Shown in pieces: positions 51,808 through 61,050 of a DNA stretch of 64,000 nucleotides (position 1 is the stretch's first letter; each line of letters opens with the position of its first letter). Under the pieces are notes generated by a model. It did not search any database. It saw nothing but the letters and a program-made list of their open reading frames with translations, and was not told where the DNA came from. Source of the DNA: Metarhizobium sp964253915 (lineage in GTDB: Bacteria; Pseudomonadota; Alphaproteobacteria; Rhizobiales; Rhizobiaceae). Location of the stretch: assembly GCF_964253915.1 (NCBI RefSeq), contig NZ_CAXUSG020000008.1, positions 1 through 64,000 on the forward strand, in the 5' to 3' direction. The position numbers were made by a program, and so were the translations under genes.

Positions 51808-52725
51808 TCAGCCGGCGATGGTGCCGCGCATGACTTCGACGCAGCGGCCGCTGATGCGGACATCGGTGACCGTGCCGGCCTGCTTGGTGACCGCCAGCCC
51901 GATCAGGCTGCGCCGGCCCATTTCGACACCCTGTTCGATGGTGATGGCGATCTCGACATCGTCGCCGGGGGCAAGCGTGGCGAGATAGGCGCCGAGGGCG
52001 GCCGAAGCGCTGCCTGTTGCCGGGTCCTCCATGACGGTGTCGAGCGGCGCAAACATGCGTGCCCGGATGTGCCAGGGATTGTCCGGCATGCGGGTATAAA
52101 GGAAAAGAGAGAAGTCGGTTTCCGTCTGCCGGTGGCGCTCGGCTGCTGCATGGAAGGCCGACACGTTGGGTTTGGCGGCGCCGAGCGCTTGCAGCCCGTC
52201 AAGCTCCGCCACGACGAAGGGCAGGCCGACGGACGCGAAAACCGGCGCGTGAGCGGCGGTGGCGATGCTGCCGGCGTCGATGGAGGCGCAGTGCGCCACC
52301 AGTTCCGGTGCCACGGTCTCGCCGATCGTCAGCGGTCGCGGGGCGCGGATCTCGGCGCCGATGACGATGCCCTGTTCGCGCAGCAATTTGACGGTGACAA
52401 GCCCGGCCTTTTCCTCGAAACGCAACGTATCGTCGAGCGGCTGGCCGAACAGTTCGTTCAGGCGGCCGAGGACGAAGGCGGTGCCGACATTGGGGTGGCC
52501 GGCAAAGGGGATTTCCGTCGTCGGCGTGAAGATGCGTACCCTTGCGGTGTTTGCCGGATCGACGGGCGGCAGCACGAAGGTGATTTCCGAATAGTTGAAT
52601 TCCCGGGCGATCTGCTGCATCGCCTCGTCGCTGATGCCGCGCGCATCAGCAAATACCGCAAGCGGGTTGCCGGCAAAACGGGTTTCGGTGAAGACGTCGA
52701 GGGTGACGAAATCCGCAGTGGTCAT
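51808..52725 (-). CDS. PhzF-family isomerase/epimerase-like protein
   Basis: A 305-residue PhzF-family protein from ATG 52725. It has VFTETRFAGNPLAVF, the active-site region FNYSEITFVLPP (catalytic Glu), EIPFAGHPNVGTA and MEDPATGSASAALGAYL. Most members outside phenazine clusters have unknown isomerase-type functions, so the name implies no phenazine synthesis. It is preceded by GGAGCC. Confidence 0.88.
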   Translation of the reverse strand: MTTADFVTLDVFTETRFAGNPLAVFADARGISDEAMQQIAREFNYSEITFVLPPVDPANTARVRIFTPTTEIPFAGHPNVGTAFVLGRLNELFGQPLDDTLRFEEKAGLVTVKLLREQGIVIGAEIRAPRPLTIGETVAPELVAHCASIDAGSIATAAHAPVFASVGLPFVVAELDGLQALGAAKPNVSAFHAAAERHRQTETDFSLFLYTRMPDNPWHIRARMFAPLDTVMEDPATGSASAALGAYLATLAPGDDVEIAITIEQGVEMGRRSLIGLAVTKQAGTVTDVRISGRCVEVMRGTIAG

Positions 52726-52886
52726 CGATGGCTCCGGAAAGAGGTGGGCGGCACCGATGTCTAGCCGCCCGCCCGCAGTTCCGGAATCCGAAACTTGTGC
52801 CGGTGACAAGATGGTCGGGAGACGGATGCCGGCATTAAGGGGAACGGTTTCATCAACCGTCCCGAACCTGCATGTGGTGGCGTATG

Positions 52887-53912
52887 TTACGCTGTCCGTT
52901 CCTGCTCGGCGGTCCATAGGCCGCGTGCGGCCAGGCTGTTCATCCTGGCCCGGTGGGCAAAAGCGCGCTGTCCGGCCTCGACATTGCCGCTCTCGCCTTT
53001 CCAGGCCTTCAATGCGTCGTCCTGGAGGGCGCGGCCGTAGGAGAAGGTCAACGCCCAAGGCAGGCTGTTGCCGGCGTTCATGGCGGAGAGATGGGCGGTC
53101 GCTTCTTCGGCGGATTGGCCGCCGGACAGGAAGGCAATGCCGGCGACCGAGGCGGGCACGGTGTTCTTCAGCACGCGCACGGTGCGTTCCGCCACCTCCG
53201 CCACAGATGCCTTGCGTTGTTTCTTGCCGTCGATCACCATGCTCGGCTTGAGGATCATGCCCTCGAGCTTGATGCCGGCATCGGCGAGTTCGTTGAAGAC
53301 GACGCGCAAGGTCTGCTCGGTCACCGCTTCGCTACGATCTATGTCATGGGTGCCGGGTTCGCCATCCATCAGCACTTCCGGTTCGACGATCGGCACGATG
53401 CCGGCCTGCTGGCAAAGCGCGGCGTAGCGCGCCAGCGCATGGGCATTGGCCTTGACGGCATTGGCGGTGGGCAGCCTGTCGGAAATTGCGATGACGCCGC
53501 GCCACTTGGCGAAGCGGGCGCCGGCCGCGTAGTAGCGCGCCAGACGTTCGGCCAGGCCGTCGAGGCCTTCGGTGACGGTTTCGCCCGATGCGAGTGCCAG
53601 CGGCTTGGCGCCGGTATCGACCTTGATGCCGGGAATGGCGCCAGCAGCGCGGATGACCTCGGCAAGCGGCGTGCCGTCGGCGGCGTTCTGGAACAGGGTT
53701 TCTTCGTAGAGGATGACGCCGGAGATGCAGTTTTTCATCGCCGCCTCGCTGCGCAGCAGCATTTCGCGGTAGTCGCGCCGGCTGGTCTCGGTCGATTCCA
53801 GGTCGATGGCCTCGAAACGTTTCTTGATCGTTGCCGTGGATTCATCCGCAGCCAGCAGGCCCTTGCCCTCGGCGACCATCGCTTTTGCGATGTCTTCAAT
53901 ACGTTCGCTCAT
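52887..53912 (-). CDS. Class I fructose-bisphosphate aldolase
   Basis: A 341-residue class I (Schiff-base, metal-free) aldolase cleaving fructose-1,6-bisphosphate. Typical stretches are GKGLLAADESTATIKKRF, RFAKWRGVIAI, IVEPEVLMDG, and the Schiff-base Lys in GMILKPSMVI. The ATG at 53912 has GGGAGA upstream. It follows pgk, the usual rhizobial order (gap-pgk-fba). The pgk terminator lies between them, so it may also have its own promoter. Confidence 0.95.
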   Translation of the reverse strand: MSERIEDIAKAMVAEGKGLLAADESTATIKKRFEAIDLESTETSRRDYREMLLRSEAAMKNCISGVILYEETLFQNAADGTPLAEVIRAAGAIPGIKVDTGAKPLALASGETVTEGLDGLAERLARYYAAGARFAKWRGVIAISDRLPTANAVKANAHALARYAALCQQAGIVPIVEPEVLMDGEPGTHDIDRSEAVTEQTLRVVFNELADAGIKLEGMILKPSMVIDGKKQRKASVAEVAERTVRVLKNTVPASVAGIAFLSGGQSAEEATAHLSAMNAGNSLPWALTFSYGRALQDDALKAWKGESGNVEAGQRAFAHRARMNSLAARGLWTAEQERTA

Positions 53913-53974
53913 CCTGCTCTCCCGAAACCAGCTATACTGTTGCCAAAAACGTCCTGTCTTTCCATCGTCGAACT

Positions 53975-54010
53975 GAAAAGGCCGGCGGAACGCTGGTTCC
54001 GCCGGCCTTG
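53975..54010 (-). terminator. Intrinsic terminator of pgk
   Basis: A 14-bp inverted repeat, AAGGCCGGCGGAAC and its complement (53979-53992 and 53997-54010), 4-nt loop, followed on the minus strand by TTC-type sequence after the U-rich stem end. It lies 13 bp after the pgk stop. Confidence 0.75.
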
Positions 54011-54022
54011 GATCTGCATGCG

Positions 54023-55225
54023 TCAGGCGGTCTTTTCGAGAACCGCCACGCCCGGCAATTCCTTGCCTTCCATCCATTCGAGGAAGGCGCCGCCGGCCGT
54101 CGAGATATAGGTGAAGTCGTCGGCAACGCCGGCATGGTTGAGCGCCGAAACCGTATCGCCGCCACCGGCGACGGAGATCAGCTTGCCTTCCTCGGTGCGC
54201 TCGGCGGCATGCTTGGCCGCTGCGACCGTCGCCGTGTCGAAGGGTTCGATTTCGAAGGCGCCGAGGGGGCCGTTCCAGACCAGCGTCTGGGCCTTGGAAA
54301 TCCAGTCGTTGACGGCTTCCACCGACTTCGGACCGACGTCGAGGACCATGGCGTCGGCGGGAATGGCGTTGATGTCCACCACTTCGTTGGCCGCACCCGC
54401 CTTGAACTCGCGGGCGACGACGCCGTCGTCCGGCAGCACGATGGCGCAGCCGGCCGAGGCCGCTTCGATCATGATCTGCTTGGCGGTGGCGGCAAGGTCA
54501 TGTTCGCACAGCGACTTGCCGACATTGGTGCCGCGGGCGGCGATGAAGGTGTTGGCCATGCCGCCGCCGATCACCAGCGCGTCGACCCTCTTCACCAGGT
54601 TCATCAACAGGTCGATCTTGGTGGAAACCTTGGCGCCGCCGACGATGGCGACCACCGGACGAGCCGGCTTGCCGAGGCCCTTTTCCAGTGCTTCCAGTTC
54701 CGCCTGCATGGTGCGGCCGGCATAGGCGGGCAGCAGATGGGCAAGGCCTTCGGTCGAGGCATGGGCGCGGTGCGCGGCGGAGAAGGCGTCGTTGACGTAG
54801 ATGTCGCCGTTTTCAGCCAGCGCCTTGGTGAAGGCCGGGTCGTTCTTTTCCTCGCCCTTGTGGAAGCGGGTGTTTTCCAGAAGCAGGATGTCGCCGTCCT
54901 TCATCTTGCCTACGGCTTCCGCTGCTGCCGGGCCGATGCAATCGCTGGCGCTTGCAACCTTGTGGCCCAGCACCTGCTCAACGGCGGGTGCAATCAGCGA
55001 CAGCGACAGGTCGGGCGAGGGGCCGTCCTTCGGGCGGCCGAAATGGGCGAGCAATATCACCTTGGCGCCTTTTTTCGACAGTTCGAGAATGGTCGGCGCG
55101 ACACGTTCGATGCGGGTCGCATCGGTGACCTTGCCGTCGGAAACGGGGACATTGAGGTCGACGCGCACGAGCACGCGCTTGCCCGAAATATCGGAAAGAT
55201 CATCAAGAGTTTTGAAAGCCGGCAT
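54023..55225 (-). CDS. pgk: Phosphoglycerate kinase
   Basis: A 400-residue glycolytic kinase transferring phosphate between 1,3-bisphosphoglycerate and ADP. Motifs are KRVLVRVDLNVP, HFGRPKDG, LLENTRFHKGEE, IVGGAKVSTKIDLL and the C-terminal SVAGGGDTVSAL. Length is normal. ATG 55225 begins the family N-terminus. Confidence 0.97.
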   Translation of the reverse strand: MPAFKTLDDLSDISGKRVLVRVDLNVPVSDGKVTDATRIERVAPTILELSKKGAKVILLAHFGRPKDGPSPDLSLSLIAPAVEQVLGHKVASASDCIGPAAAEAVGKMKDGDILLLENTRFHKGEEKNDPAFTKALAENGDIYVNDAFSAAHRAHASTEGLAHLLPAYAGRTMQAELEALEKGLGKPARPVVAIVGGAKVSTKIDLLMNLVKRVDALVIGGGMANTFIAARGTNVGKSLCEHDLAATAKQIMIEAASAGCAIVLPDDGVVAREFKAGAANEVVDINAIPADAMVLDVGPKSVEAVNDWISKAQTLVWNGPLGAFEIEPFDTATVAAAKHAAERTEEGKLISVAGGGDTVSALNHAGVADDFTYISTAGGAFLEWMEGKELPGVAVLEKTA

Positions 55226-55297
55226 GTCGAAAGTCCATCTCTGGTTCGGGTGTTTGCGACCGGACCATACACCCGCTGAAGTCAGACGCAAGGCGCA

Positions 55298-57169
55298 TCA
55301 GCGGTCATTTTCCCCGTTCGCCGGCGCCTGTTTCGAGGGTGTGCCGTTGGTCGGATGGATGGCCTCGCGGACCTTGCGGCGCTTCTTGCGCAGATAGTCG
55401 CGGAAACGGTGGGCGATCTCGCGAAGGTTGATGAAGATCGGCAGGTTGGTCGCCGGTTCCAGCGGCTCCAGCGAGATGCCGACCGACTTGATGTGCTCCT
55501 GCTCGTCGAAATCGCGGACGATGAGGATGATCGAGCCGAGGCGGACACGGTCGGCATATTCCGGCCGTGTGCCGAGCCGCATGCCGATCAGTTCGGCGAT
55601 GGTCACGTCCTTTTCGCTGTCGTAGAGCAGGCCGGGACCGTAGGCGGAATCGAGTTCCCGTGCCGGGCGGCTGGCGGAGATCGAGAAGGCGCCGAAAAAC
55701 TCCGCATCGTCGGCGTCCACCGGGGCGCGGCTGGCGAACAGCCGGTCGAGCAGGTGGATGTAGGTCGGCGCCACGAACATGTAGACCTGATCGTTTTCGC
55801 GCAGCCTTCCGGCATATTGGTAACGCATCGACCGTCCGTCGCGGATGACCAGCGACGGCACCGCCCAGCGCGGAATGCGTTCGCCGCGCATCACCGGGCT
55901 GTCCTTGATGACGCGGTAGGACAGCAGTTCGTGGTTGGCGGCGCCGGGCAGGTCGAGTTCCAGCTTGTCGATGGCGCCCATGCGCGGCGGGATGATCAGG
56001 CCGAGCTTGCGCGCCACCGGCTTGATCGTCCACCCCTGCAGCAGAAGCGAGACGAGCACGATGATGAAGACGGTGTTGAAGTAGATCTGGCCGTTCTCCA
56101 GCCCGCCGAGGATCGGCAGGATGGCGAGCAGGATCGAGACGGCACCGCGCAGGCCGACCCAGGCAATGAAGGAGTTTTCCTGCTGGGTGAAATCGAAGGG
56201 CAAGAGGCAGAGCCAGACGGCGAGCGGTCTTGCGACGAAGATCAGGAAGAAGGCGAGCGCCAGGGCCGGCAGGATGATCGCCGGAAATTGCGACGGCGTG
56301 GCGAGCAGGCCGAGCACCAGGAACATGATGATCTGCGCCAGCCAGGTCAGGCCGTCCTGGAAGCGGCGGATGCTCGCCGCCGACTGGATGCGCTTGTTGC
56401 CGGCGAAGATGCCGGCGACGTAGACGGCGAGGAAGCCGCTGCCGCCCACGGCGCCGGTGAAGGAAAAGACCAGCAGCGCCAGCGCCAGCACGAAGATCGG
56501 CGCCAGGCCGCGATCCTTGGTGAAGCGGTTGATGACGGTGACGATCATCATGCCGCCGGCGAGCCCGAGCGCCAGGCCGATGCCCATTTCCTCGATGAAC
56601 AGGAGGATCATGGACAGGCCGATATCCTCGCTGCTGCTGGCGGAAAGAACGCTCACCATGGCCATGGTCAGGAAGATCGCCATGGGATCGTTGCTGCCGG
56701 ATTCCACCTCCAGCGTCGAGCGCACCCGCTCGCGAATGTTGATGCCGCCGATGCGCAGCAGGAAGAAGACCGCTGCCGCATCCGTCGAGGCGACGATGGA
56801 GCCGAGCAGCATGCCCTGAAGAAAGGTGAAGCGCAGGAAAACCATGGCCGCCAGCGCAAACAGCCCGGCCGTCAGCACGACGCCGAAGGAGGCAAGTGTC
56901 AGCGCCGGCGCCGCGGCGATGCGCAGCGAATGCAGCGAGGTGCCAAAACCGGAATCGAACAGCACGATGGCGAGCGCCACGGATCCCAGCATGTAGGCGA
57001 GCGAATTGTTGCTGAACTCGATGCCCAGCCCATCGACGCCGGCCAGCAGGCCGATCATCAGGAACAGGAAGAGCAGGGGCGCGCCGAAGCGATAGGCGAG
57101 AAGGCTTGAAAAGGCGGCCAGGAGAACGAGTGCCGTTCCGATGAGGATTGCGATGTAAAAGCCGTCCAA
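55298..57169 (-). CDS. Potassium/proton antiporter (CPA1, CvrA/NhaP2-like)
   Basis: A 623-residue protein with about twelve membrane helices (residues 5-400) including IVASTDAAAVFFLL and the transport-site stretch VESGSNDPMAIFLT. A TrkA-C/RCK-type domain (about 415-490) and a CorC/HlyC-like C-terminal domain (about 495-590) follow. It probably exchanges K+ or Na+ for H+ and regulates cell volume. It starts 72 bp upstream of pgk. Confidence 0.92.
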   Translation of the reverse strand: MDGFYIAILIGTALVLLAAFSSLLAYRFGAPLLFLFLMIGLLAGVDGLGIEFSNNSLAYMLGSVALAIVLFDSGFGTSLHSLRIAAAPALTLASFGVVLTAGLFALAAMVFLRFTFLQGMLLGSIVASTDAAAVFFLLRIGGINIRERVRSTLEVESGSNDPMAIFLTMAMVSVLSASSSEDIGLSMILLFIEEMGIGLALGLAGGMMIVTVINRFTKDRGLAPIFVLALALLVFSFTGAVGGSGFLAVYVAGIFAGNKRIQSAASIRRFQDGLTWLAQIIMFLVLGLLATPSQFPAIILPALALAFFLIFVARPLAVWLCLLPFDFTQQENSFIAWVGLRGAVSILLAILPILGGLENGQIYFNTVFIIVLVSLLLQGWTIKPVARKLGLIIPPRMGAIDKLELDLPGAANHELLSYRVIKDSPVMRGERIPRWAVPSLVIRDGRSMRYQYAGRLRENDQVYMFVAPTYIHLLDRLFASRAPVDADDAEFFGAFSISASRPARELDSAYGPGLLYDSEKDVTIAELIGMRLGTRPEYADRVRLGSIILIVRDFDEQEHIKSVGISLEPLEPATNLPIFINLREIAHRFRDYLRKKRRKVREAIHPTNGTPSKQAPANGENDR

Positions 57170-57564
57170 TGTGCCCCCTTTCCTGCACGATCATGCCTTG
57201 CGCCATCGCCGCCGTCCATCGGAAAACGATGGATTGCGGCAAGAACATTCATGGCCCGCATCGCATGGCAGACAGGCGTGCGCAGCCGGGCCACCGGCCA
57301 AACGCCGGCGTCCGATCCTTTTGCCATGACGATGCTGAGTGCCGCCCGGACGGGCGGCGCGGAATGTCTGATGGTTCGCGGAAAATGTGCTGGCCAAATC
57401 GGGCGGGAACGGGGCGGGATGGCGAAGGACCATGAAATTTCTGCGATTTCCTGCCGGCGGCAAAAATGGCAAAATCGTGTCTGCGGCTTTGGCATAATCA
57501 GTTTGCCTTCCTACATAGGGTCGAACCTTCCGCGCGCCGCGCATCCATTCGACAGGGACCTTCC
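57170..57564. other. Intergenic region between the antiporter and luciferase-like genes
   Basis: About 395 bp between divergent genes. It must contain both promoters, but no strong -35/-10 pair, repeat or RNA gene was recognised. The open frames here show no family resemblance and look like GC-driven chance frames. Confidence 0.55.
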
Positions 57565-58566
57565 ATGGCCGGCTTTTCCATTCTCGATCTTTCGCCCGTT
57601 TCCGAGGGCAGCAATCTCACGCAGGCGTTCGAAAGTTCGCGCCGCATGGCGAAGCGTGCGGAGGAATGCGGCTACAAGCGTTTCTGGCTCGCCGAACATC
57701 ACGGCATGCCGGGCATCGCCAGCGCCGCCACCGCGCTGGTGATTGCCCATGTCGGCGCCGCGACCTCGACGATCCGCATCGGCTCCGGCGGCATCATGCT
57801 GCCGAACCATTCGCCGCTGGTGATCGCCGAGCAGTTCGGTACGCTGGCAGCACTTTATCCCGGCCGTATCGATCTCGGCCTCGGACGGGCGCCCGGTACG
57901 GACATGCGCACGGCGCAGGCGCTCCGCCGCAACCTCGATGCGGGCGCGAGCAGCTTTCCCAACGACATTCTCGAACTCAAGCAACTCATGGGGCCGATGG
58001 CGGAGAACCAGCCGCTCATCGCCATTCCCGGCGCCAATTCCAACGTGCCGATCTGGCTGCTCGGCTCCAGCATGTACAGCGCCCATCTCGCCGCCATGCT
58101 CGGTCTTCCCTACGCCTTTGCCTCGCATTTCGCCCCCGATCTGCTGATGGAGGCGATCACGCTCTACCGCGATCGTTTTACGCCGTCGGAAGAACTCGAC
58201 CGGCCCTATGTCATGGCCGGGGTCATGGCGGCGGCGGCGGAGACGGACGAGGAGGCCGCCTATCATTTCACGTCGGCGCAGCAGCAGTTCGTCAACCTGC
58301 GCCGCAACGTTCGCGGTCAGTTCCCCCGTCCGCTGAAGAGCATGGACGGTTTCTGGTCGGAGATGGAGCAGATCAACGTCGAGCATACGCTGCGCTATGC
58401 CGTGGTCGGCTCCAAGGAGACGGCAGCGGCAAAGCTCGGCAACTTCATCCGCGAGACGCAGGCCGACGAAATCATCATCTCCATGCCGATCCACGATATC
58501 GAGGCGCGCCTGCGCTCGGTGGAAATCTTCGCCGACGTGCGTGAGACGCTGGCCGCCCAGGCCTGA
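57565..58566 (+). CDS. LLM-class flavin-dependent oxidoreductase
   Basis: A 333-residue luciferase-like monooxygenase fold protein. It has the family start FSILDLSPVSEG, then RFWLAEHHGMPGIAS, IRIGSGGIMLPNHSPL and GRIDLGLGRAPGTD. Members use FMN or F420 to oxidise small substrates; this one is of the short LuxA-like type of unknown substrate. ATG 57565 follows GACAGGGA. Confidence 0.9.
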   Translation: MAGFSILDLSPVSEGSNLTQAFESSRRMAKRAEECGYKRFWLAEHHGMPGIASAATALVIAHVGAATSTIRIGSGGIMLPNHSPLVIAEQFGTLAALYPGRIDLGLGRAPGTDMRTAQALRRNLDAGASSFPNDILELKQLMGPMAENQPLIAIPGANSNVPIWLLGSSMYSAHLAAMLGLPYAFASHFAPDLLMEAITLYRDRFTPSEELDRPYVMAGVMAAAAETDEEAAYHFTSAQQQFVNLRRNVRGQFPRPLKSMDGFWSEMEQINVEHTLRYAVVGSKETAAAKLGNFIRETQADEIIISMPIHDIEARLRSVEIFADVRETLAAQA

Positions 58567-58583
58567 AACGACCCTGAAACGAC

Positions 58584-58616
58584 AAAGCCCGGCGTCACAC
58601 TGTGACGCCGGGCTTT
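58584..58616. terminator. Bidirectional terminator between LLM and yebC genes
   Basis: A 16-bp perfect inverted repeat, AAAGCCCGGCGTCACA and its complement (58584-58599, 58601-58616), with T-rich ends on both strands. It lies between two convergent genes. Confidence 0.85.
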
Positions 58617-58636
58617 CGTGACGGATTGCCGGATGA

Positions 58637-59383
58637 TCAGGCCGAAAGCTTGGCCAGGACCTCGTCGGAAACTTCGAAATTGGTGTAGACGTTCTGCACG
58701 TCGTCGTCGTCCTCGAGCGAATCGACGAGCTTCATCAGCGACTGGGCCTTTTCCTCGTCGACCGGAACGGTGTTCTGGGGCTTCCACACGGCCTTGACGG
58801 TCTCGGCTTCGCCGAGCGTCGCTTCCAGCGCCTTGGAGACTTCGCCGATATCCTCGAAACCGCAGGTGATGGTGTGGGCTTCCTCGTCGGTTTCCACATC
58901 CTCGGCGCCGGCCTCGATGGCGGCGTCCATGACCTTGTCGGCACCGCCGACGGACAGCTTGTAGGTGATTTCGCCGACGCGGTTGAAGGAGAAGGACACC
59001 GAGCCGGTTTCGCCGAGCGCGCCGCCGGCCTTGGTGAAGATCGAACGGACGTTGGAGGCGGTGCGGTTGCGGTTGTCCGTCAGGGCCTCGACGATAACGG
59101 CGACGCCGCCCGGGCCGTAACCCTCGTAACGAACTTCATCGTAGTTCTCGCCGTCGGCACCGGCTGCCTTCTTGATGGCGCGCTCGATGTTGTCCTTCGG
59201 CATCGATTGCGCCTTGGCGTTCTGGATCGCCAGGCGCAGACGGGCGTTCATCGACGGGTCGGGCAGACCCGCCTTGGCCGCAACGGTGATTTCGCGCGCA
59301 AGCTTGGAGAACATTTTCGACCGCACGGAATCCTGTTTTCCCTTGCGGTGCATGATGTTTTTAAACTGTGAATGGCCAGCCAT
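58637..59383 (-). CDS. YebC/PmpR-family protein
   Basis: A 248-residue YebC protein with the invariant start MAGHSQFKNIMHRKGKQD, then YEGYGPGGVAVIVEALTDN and an acidic C-terminus. YebC proteins bind DNA as regulators and also help ribosomes through proline stretches. The ATG at 59383 is fixed by the conserved N-terminus. It converges with the LLM gene and shares its terminator. Confidence 0.96.
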   Translation of the reverse strand: MAGHSQFKNIMHRKGKQDSVRSKMFSKLAREITVAAKAGLPDPSMNARLRLAIQNAKAQSMPKDNIERAIKKAAGADGENYDEVRYEGYGPGGVAVIVEALTDNRNRTASNVRSIFTKAGGALGETGSVSFSFNRVGEITYKLSVGGADKVMDAAIEAGAEDVETDEEAHTITCGFEDIGEVSKALEATLGEAETVKAVWKPQNTVPVDEEKAQSLMKLVDSLEDDDDVQNVYTNFEVSDEVLAKLSA

Positions 59384-59543
59384 GGCACCCCTGATCACGT
59401 CTTTGTTTGGATTTTCCGCCTTATAGGAGCGAAACAGCCCGCATTCAAGGGAAAACCGACCGTCCCCGGCGATGGCGCGCGTTGGAACAAATGCCGTGGC
59501 TCTCTCGTTTGGACTGCTCACCGAACAGGGAAAGGAAGACGCG

Positions 59544-60047
59544 ATGGCAAGTTTCAAGGATGCGCGCGAGGCGCCGGCCAAGCAGCTCTGGGACGAGATC
59601 GACGGTGTGCATGCCGGCATGCTGGGCGTGGAAAACTCCGGCCTGCTGATGCAACCCATGGCGCCACAGACGGACCGAAAGACCAATACCATCTGGTTTT
59701 ACACCAAGACCGACGCAGAATTGGTCAAGGCGATCAAGCCGGGTTCTCGCGCCAATTTCTGCCTTGTCGGCAAGGATCATGATTACCATGCCTCCATTGC
59801 CGGCCAGATCGAGGTGCGCAAGGATGCCGCCAAGATCGACGAGTTCTGGAATTCGGTCGTCGCCGCCTGGTATGAGGACGGCAAGAACGATCCGAGCCTC
59901 ACCATGCTGGCCCTGCATATCGACGATGCGGAAGTCTGGGCCTCGACCGACAGCACCCTGAAATTCGGCTGGGAAATCGCCAAGGCGAACCTCAACGATC
60001 AGAAGACCCCCGACGTCGGCGTCAACGTGCACCTTCGCTTTGCCTGA
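59544..60047 (+). CDS. Pyridoxamine 5'-phosphate oxidase-family protein
   Basis: A 167-residue flavin-binding split-barrel protein of the general-stress FMN-binding type. It has GMLGVENSGLLMQPMAPQTD, TIWFYTKTDAELV and the C-terminal DAEVWASTDS. ATG 59544 is preceded by AAAGGAAG. Probably binds FMN or F420 and acts in stress; substrate unknown. Confidence 0.85.
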   Translation: MASFKDAREAPAKQLWDEIDGVHAGMLGVENSGLLMQPMAPQTDRKTNTIWFYTKTDAELVKAIKPGSRANFCLVGKDHDYHASIAGQIEVRKDAAKIDEFWNSVVAAWYEDGKNDPSLTMLALHIDDAEVWASTDSTLKFGWEIAKANLNDQKTPDVGVNVHLRFA

Positions 60048-60072
60048 AGTCGTCTCTCGTCTCGGGCCTTTA

Positions 60073-60105
60073 TGCCCCGCCGCTCCTCCCCGGCGGGGCA
60101 TTTTG
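60073..60105 (+). terminator. Intrinsic terminator after the PNPOx-like gene
   Basis: TGCCCCGCCG (60073-60082) and CGGCGGGGCA (60091-60100), 8-nt loop, followed by TTTTG. Confidence 0.85.
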
Positions 60106-60109
60106 CTGC

Positions 60110-60928
60110 TTAGAAATTCCTGGGTATATAGATGAGCGGCCGTTTTGGCAGGCTGCGCATCGAAACGGTGATCGTATCGCTCTCGGCGCGGGCGACGTCG
60201 AATTTTTCGTCGAACATGGCGAGGAACATGTCGAGCTGGCCCGGCCGGTGCATCGGCAGGATCAGCGAGGAATGCAGGCGCTTGACGATGCGGCTCATGC
60301 TGTCAGCGCCCATGGTCAGCCCGCCGTCGACCGGCACCATCAGGATATCCAGCCGGCCGATCTCGGCATAATGCGCATCCGTCAGTTCGTGATGCAGGTG
60401 ACCCAGATGGCCGATGCACAGGCCGGCAACCTCGAAGATGAAGATGGAGTTGCCGTCATGCTCCATGCCGCCGCTGTCCCAGGAGCGGATGTCGGTGGTG
60501 ACGTTGCGGACATAGGTGTCGCCGACGACGACATCGTGATCGGCCTTTTCGCCGGGAACGTCGCTCCAGCCGTGCAGCACGTATTGGATGCCGGGGTCGG
60601 GCGCCAGGGTGTAATGCGTCGAATGCGCCTTGTTCATCGTGACGACGTCCGGGAGCCTTGCAGGCCGGTACCAGCCGTTGAAATCGGTGGCGACCACGGT
60701 GCCTGCCGGTGTCTCGATGGAGAAGGTCGAATGGCCGAGATAGGTGATCTTCACGTCCTCGGCACTGACTTGTATCGGGATCAGGTCTGCCGGTGTGGCG
60801 CTTGCGAAAACAACGCCCGGCACATTCTGGGCGATCGCCTGGCATTGGCTGACGGGCGTATCCTGCGCCTGGGCGGCGCTCGCAAGCGCCACAAATCCCA
60901 TGAGAGCAAAGGCAAGCGTCTTGGCCAT
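60110..60928 (-). CDS. Exported metallo-beta-lactamase-fold hydrolase (UlaG-like)
   Basis: A 272-residue MBL-fold protein with a signal peptide (MAKTLAFALMGFVALASA, cleaved near AQAQ). The metal residues are partly atypical: YLGHSTFSIE, GHLGHLHHELTDAHY and LPMHRPG, as in the UlaG-type group. It is likely a periplasmic hydrolase of unknown substrate. Confidence 0.83.
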   Translation of the reverse strand: MAKTLAFALMGFVALASAAQAQDTPVSQCQAIAQNVPGVVFASATPADLIPIQVSAEDVKITYLGHSTFSIETPAGTVVATDFNGWYRPARLPDVVTMNKAHSTHYTLAPDPGIQYVLHGWSDVPGEKADHDVVVGDTYVRNVTTDIRSWDSGGMEHDGNSIFIFEVAGLCIGHLGHLHHELTDAHYAEIGRLDILMVPVDGGLTMGADSMSRIVKRLHSSLILPMHRPGQLDMFLAMFDEKFDVARAESDTITVSMRSLPKRPLIYIPRNF

Positions 60929-61050
60929 TCATGCCACCTCTTGAACCGGTTTTGCCGGGGAAAAGATGCGGCAAGGCAAGGGGCGGGTCCAGCGGAAATG
61001 CCGTGGCCGCCCGTCACAATCATGTCATCGGGTAGATAATCGGAAGAGGC

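Noticed and set aside
51787..52764. A 325-codon plus-strand frame
   Set aside because: Antisense to the PhzF-family gene, which has clear motifs on the other strand.
55355..57109. A 584-codon open frame on the plus strand
   Set aside because: Antisense to the K+/H+ antiporter; the product is an Asp/Arg/Gly/His-rich low-complexity chain typical of shadow frames.
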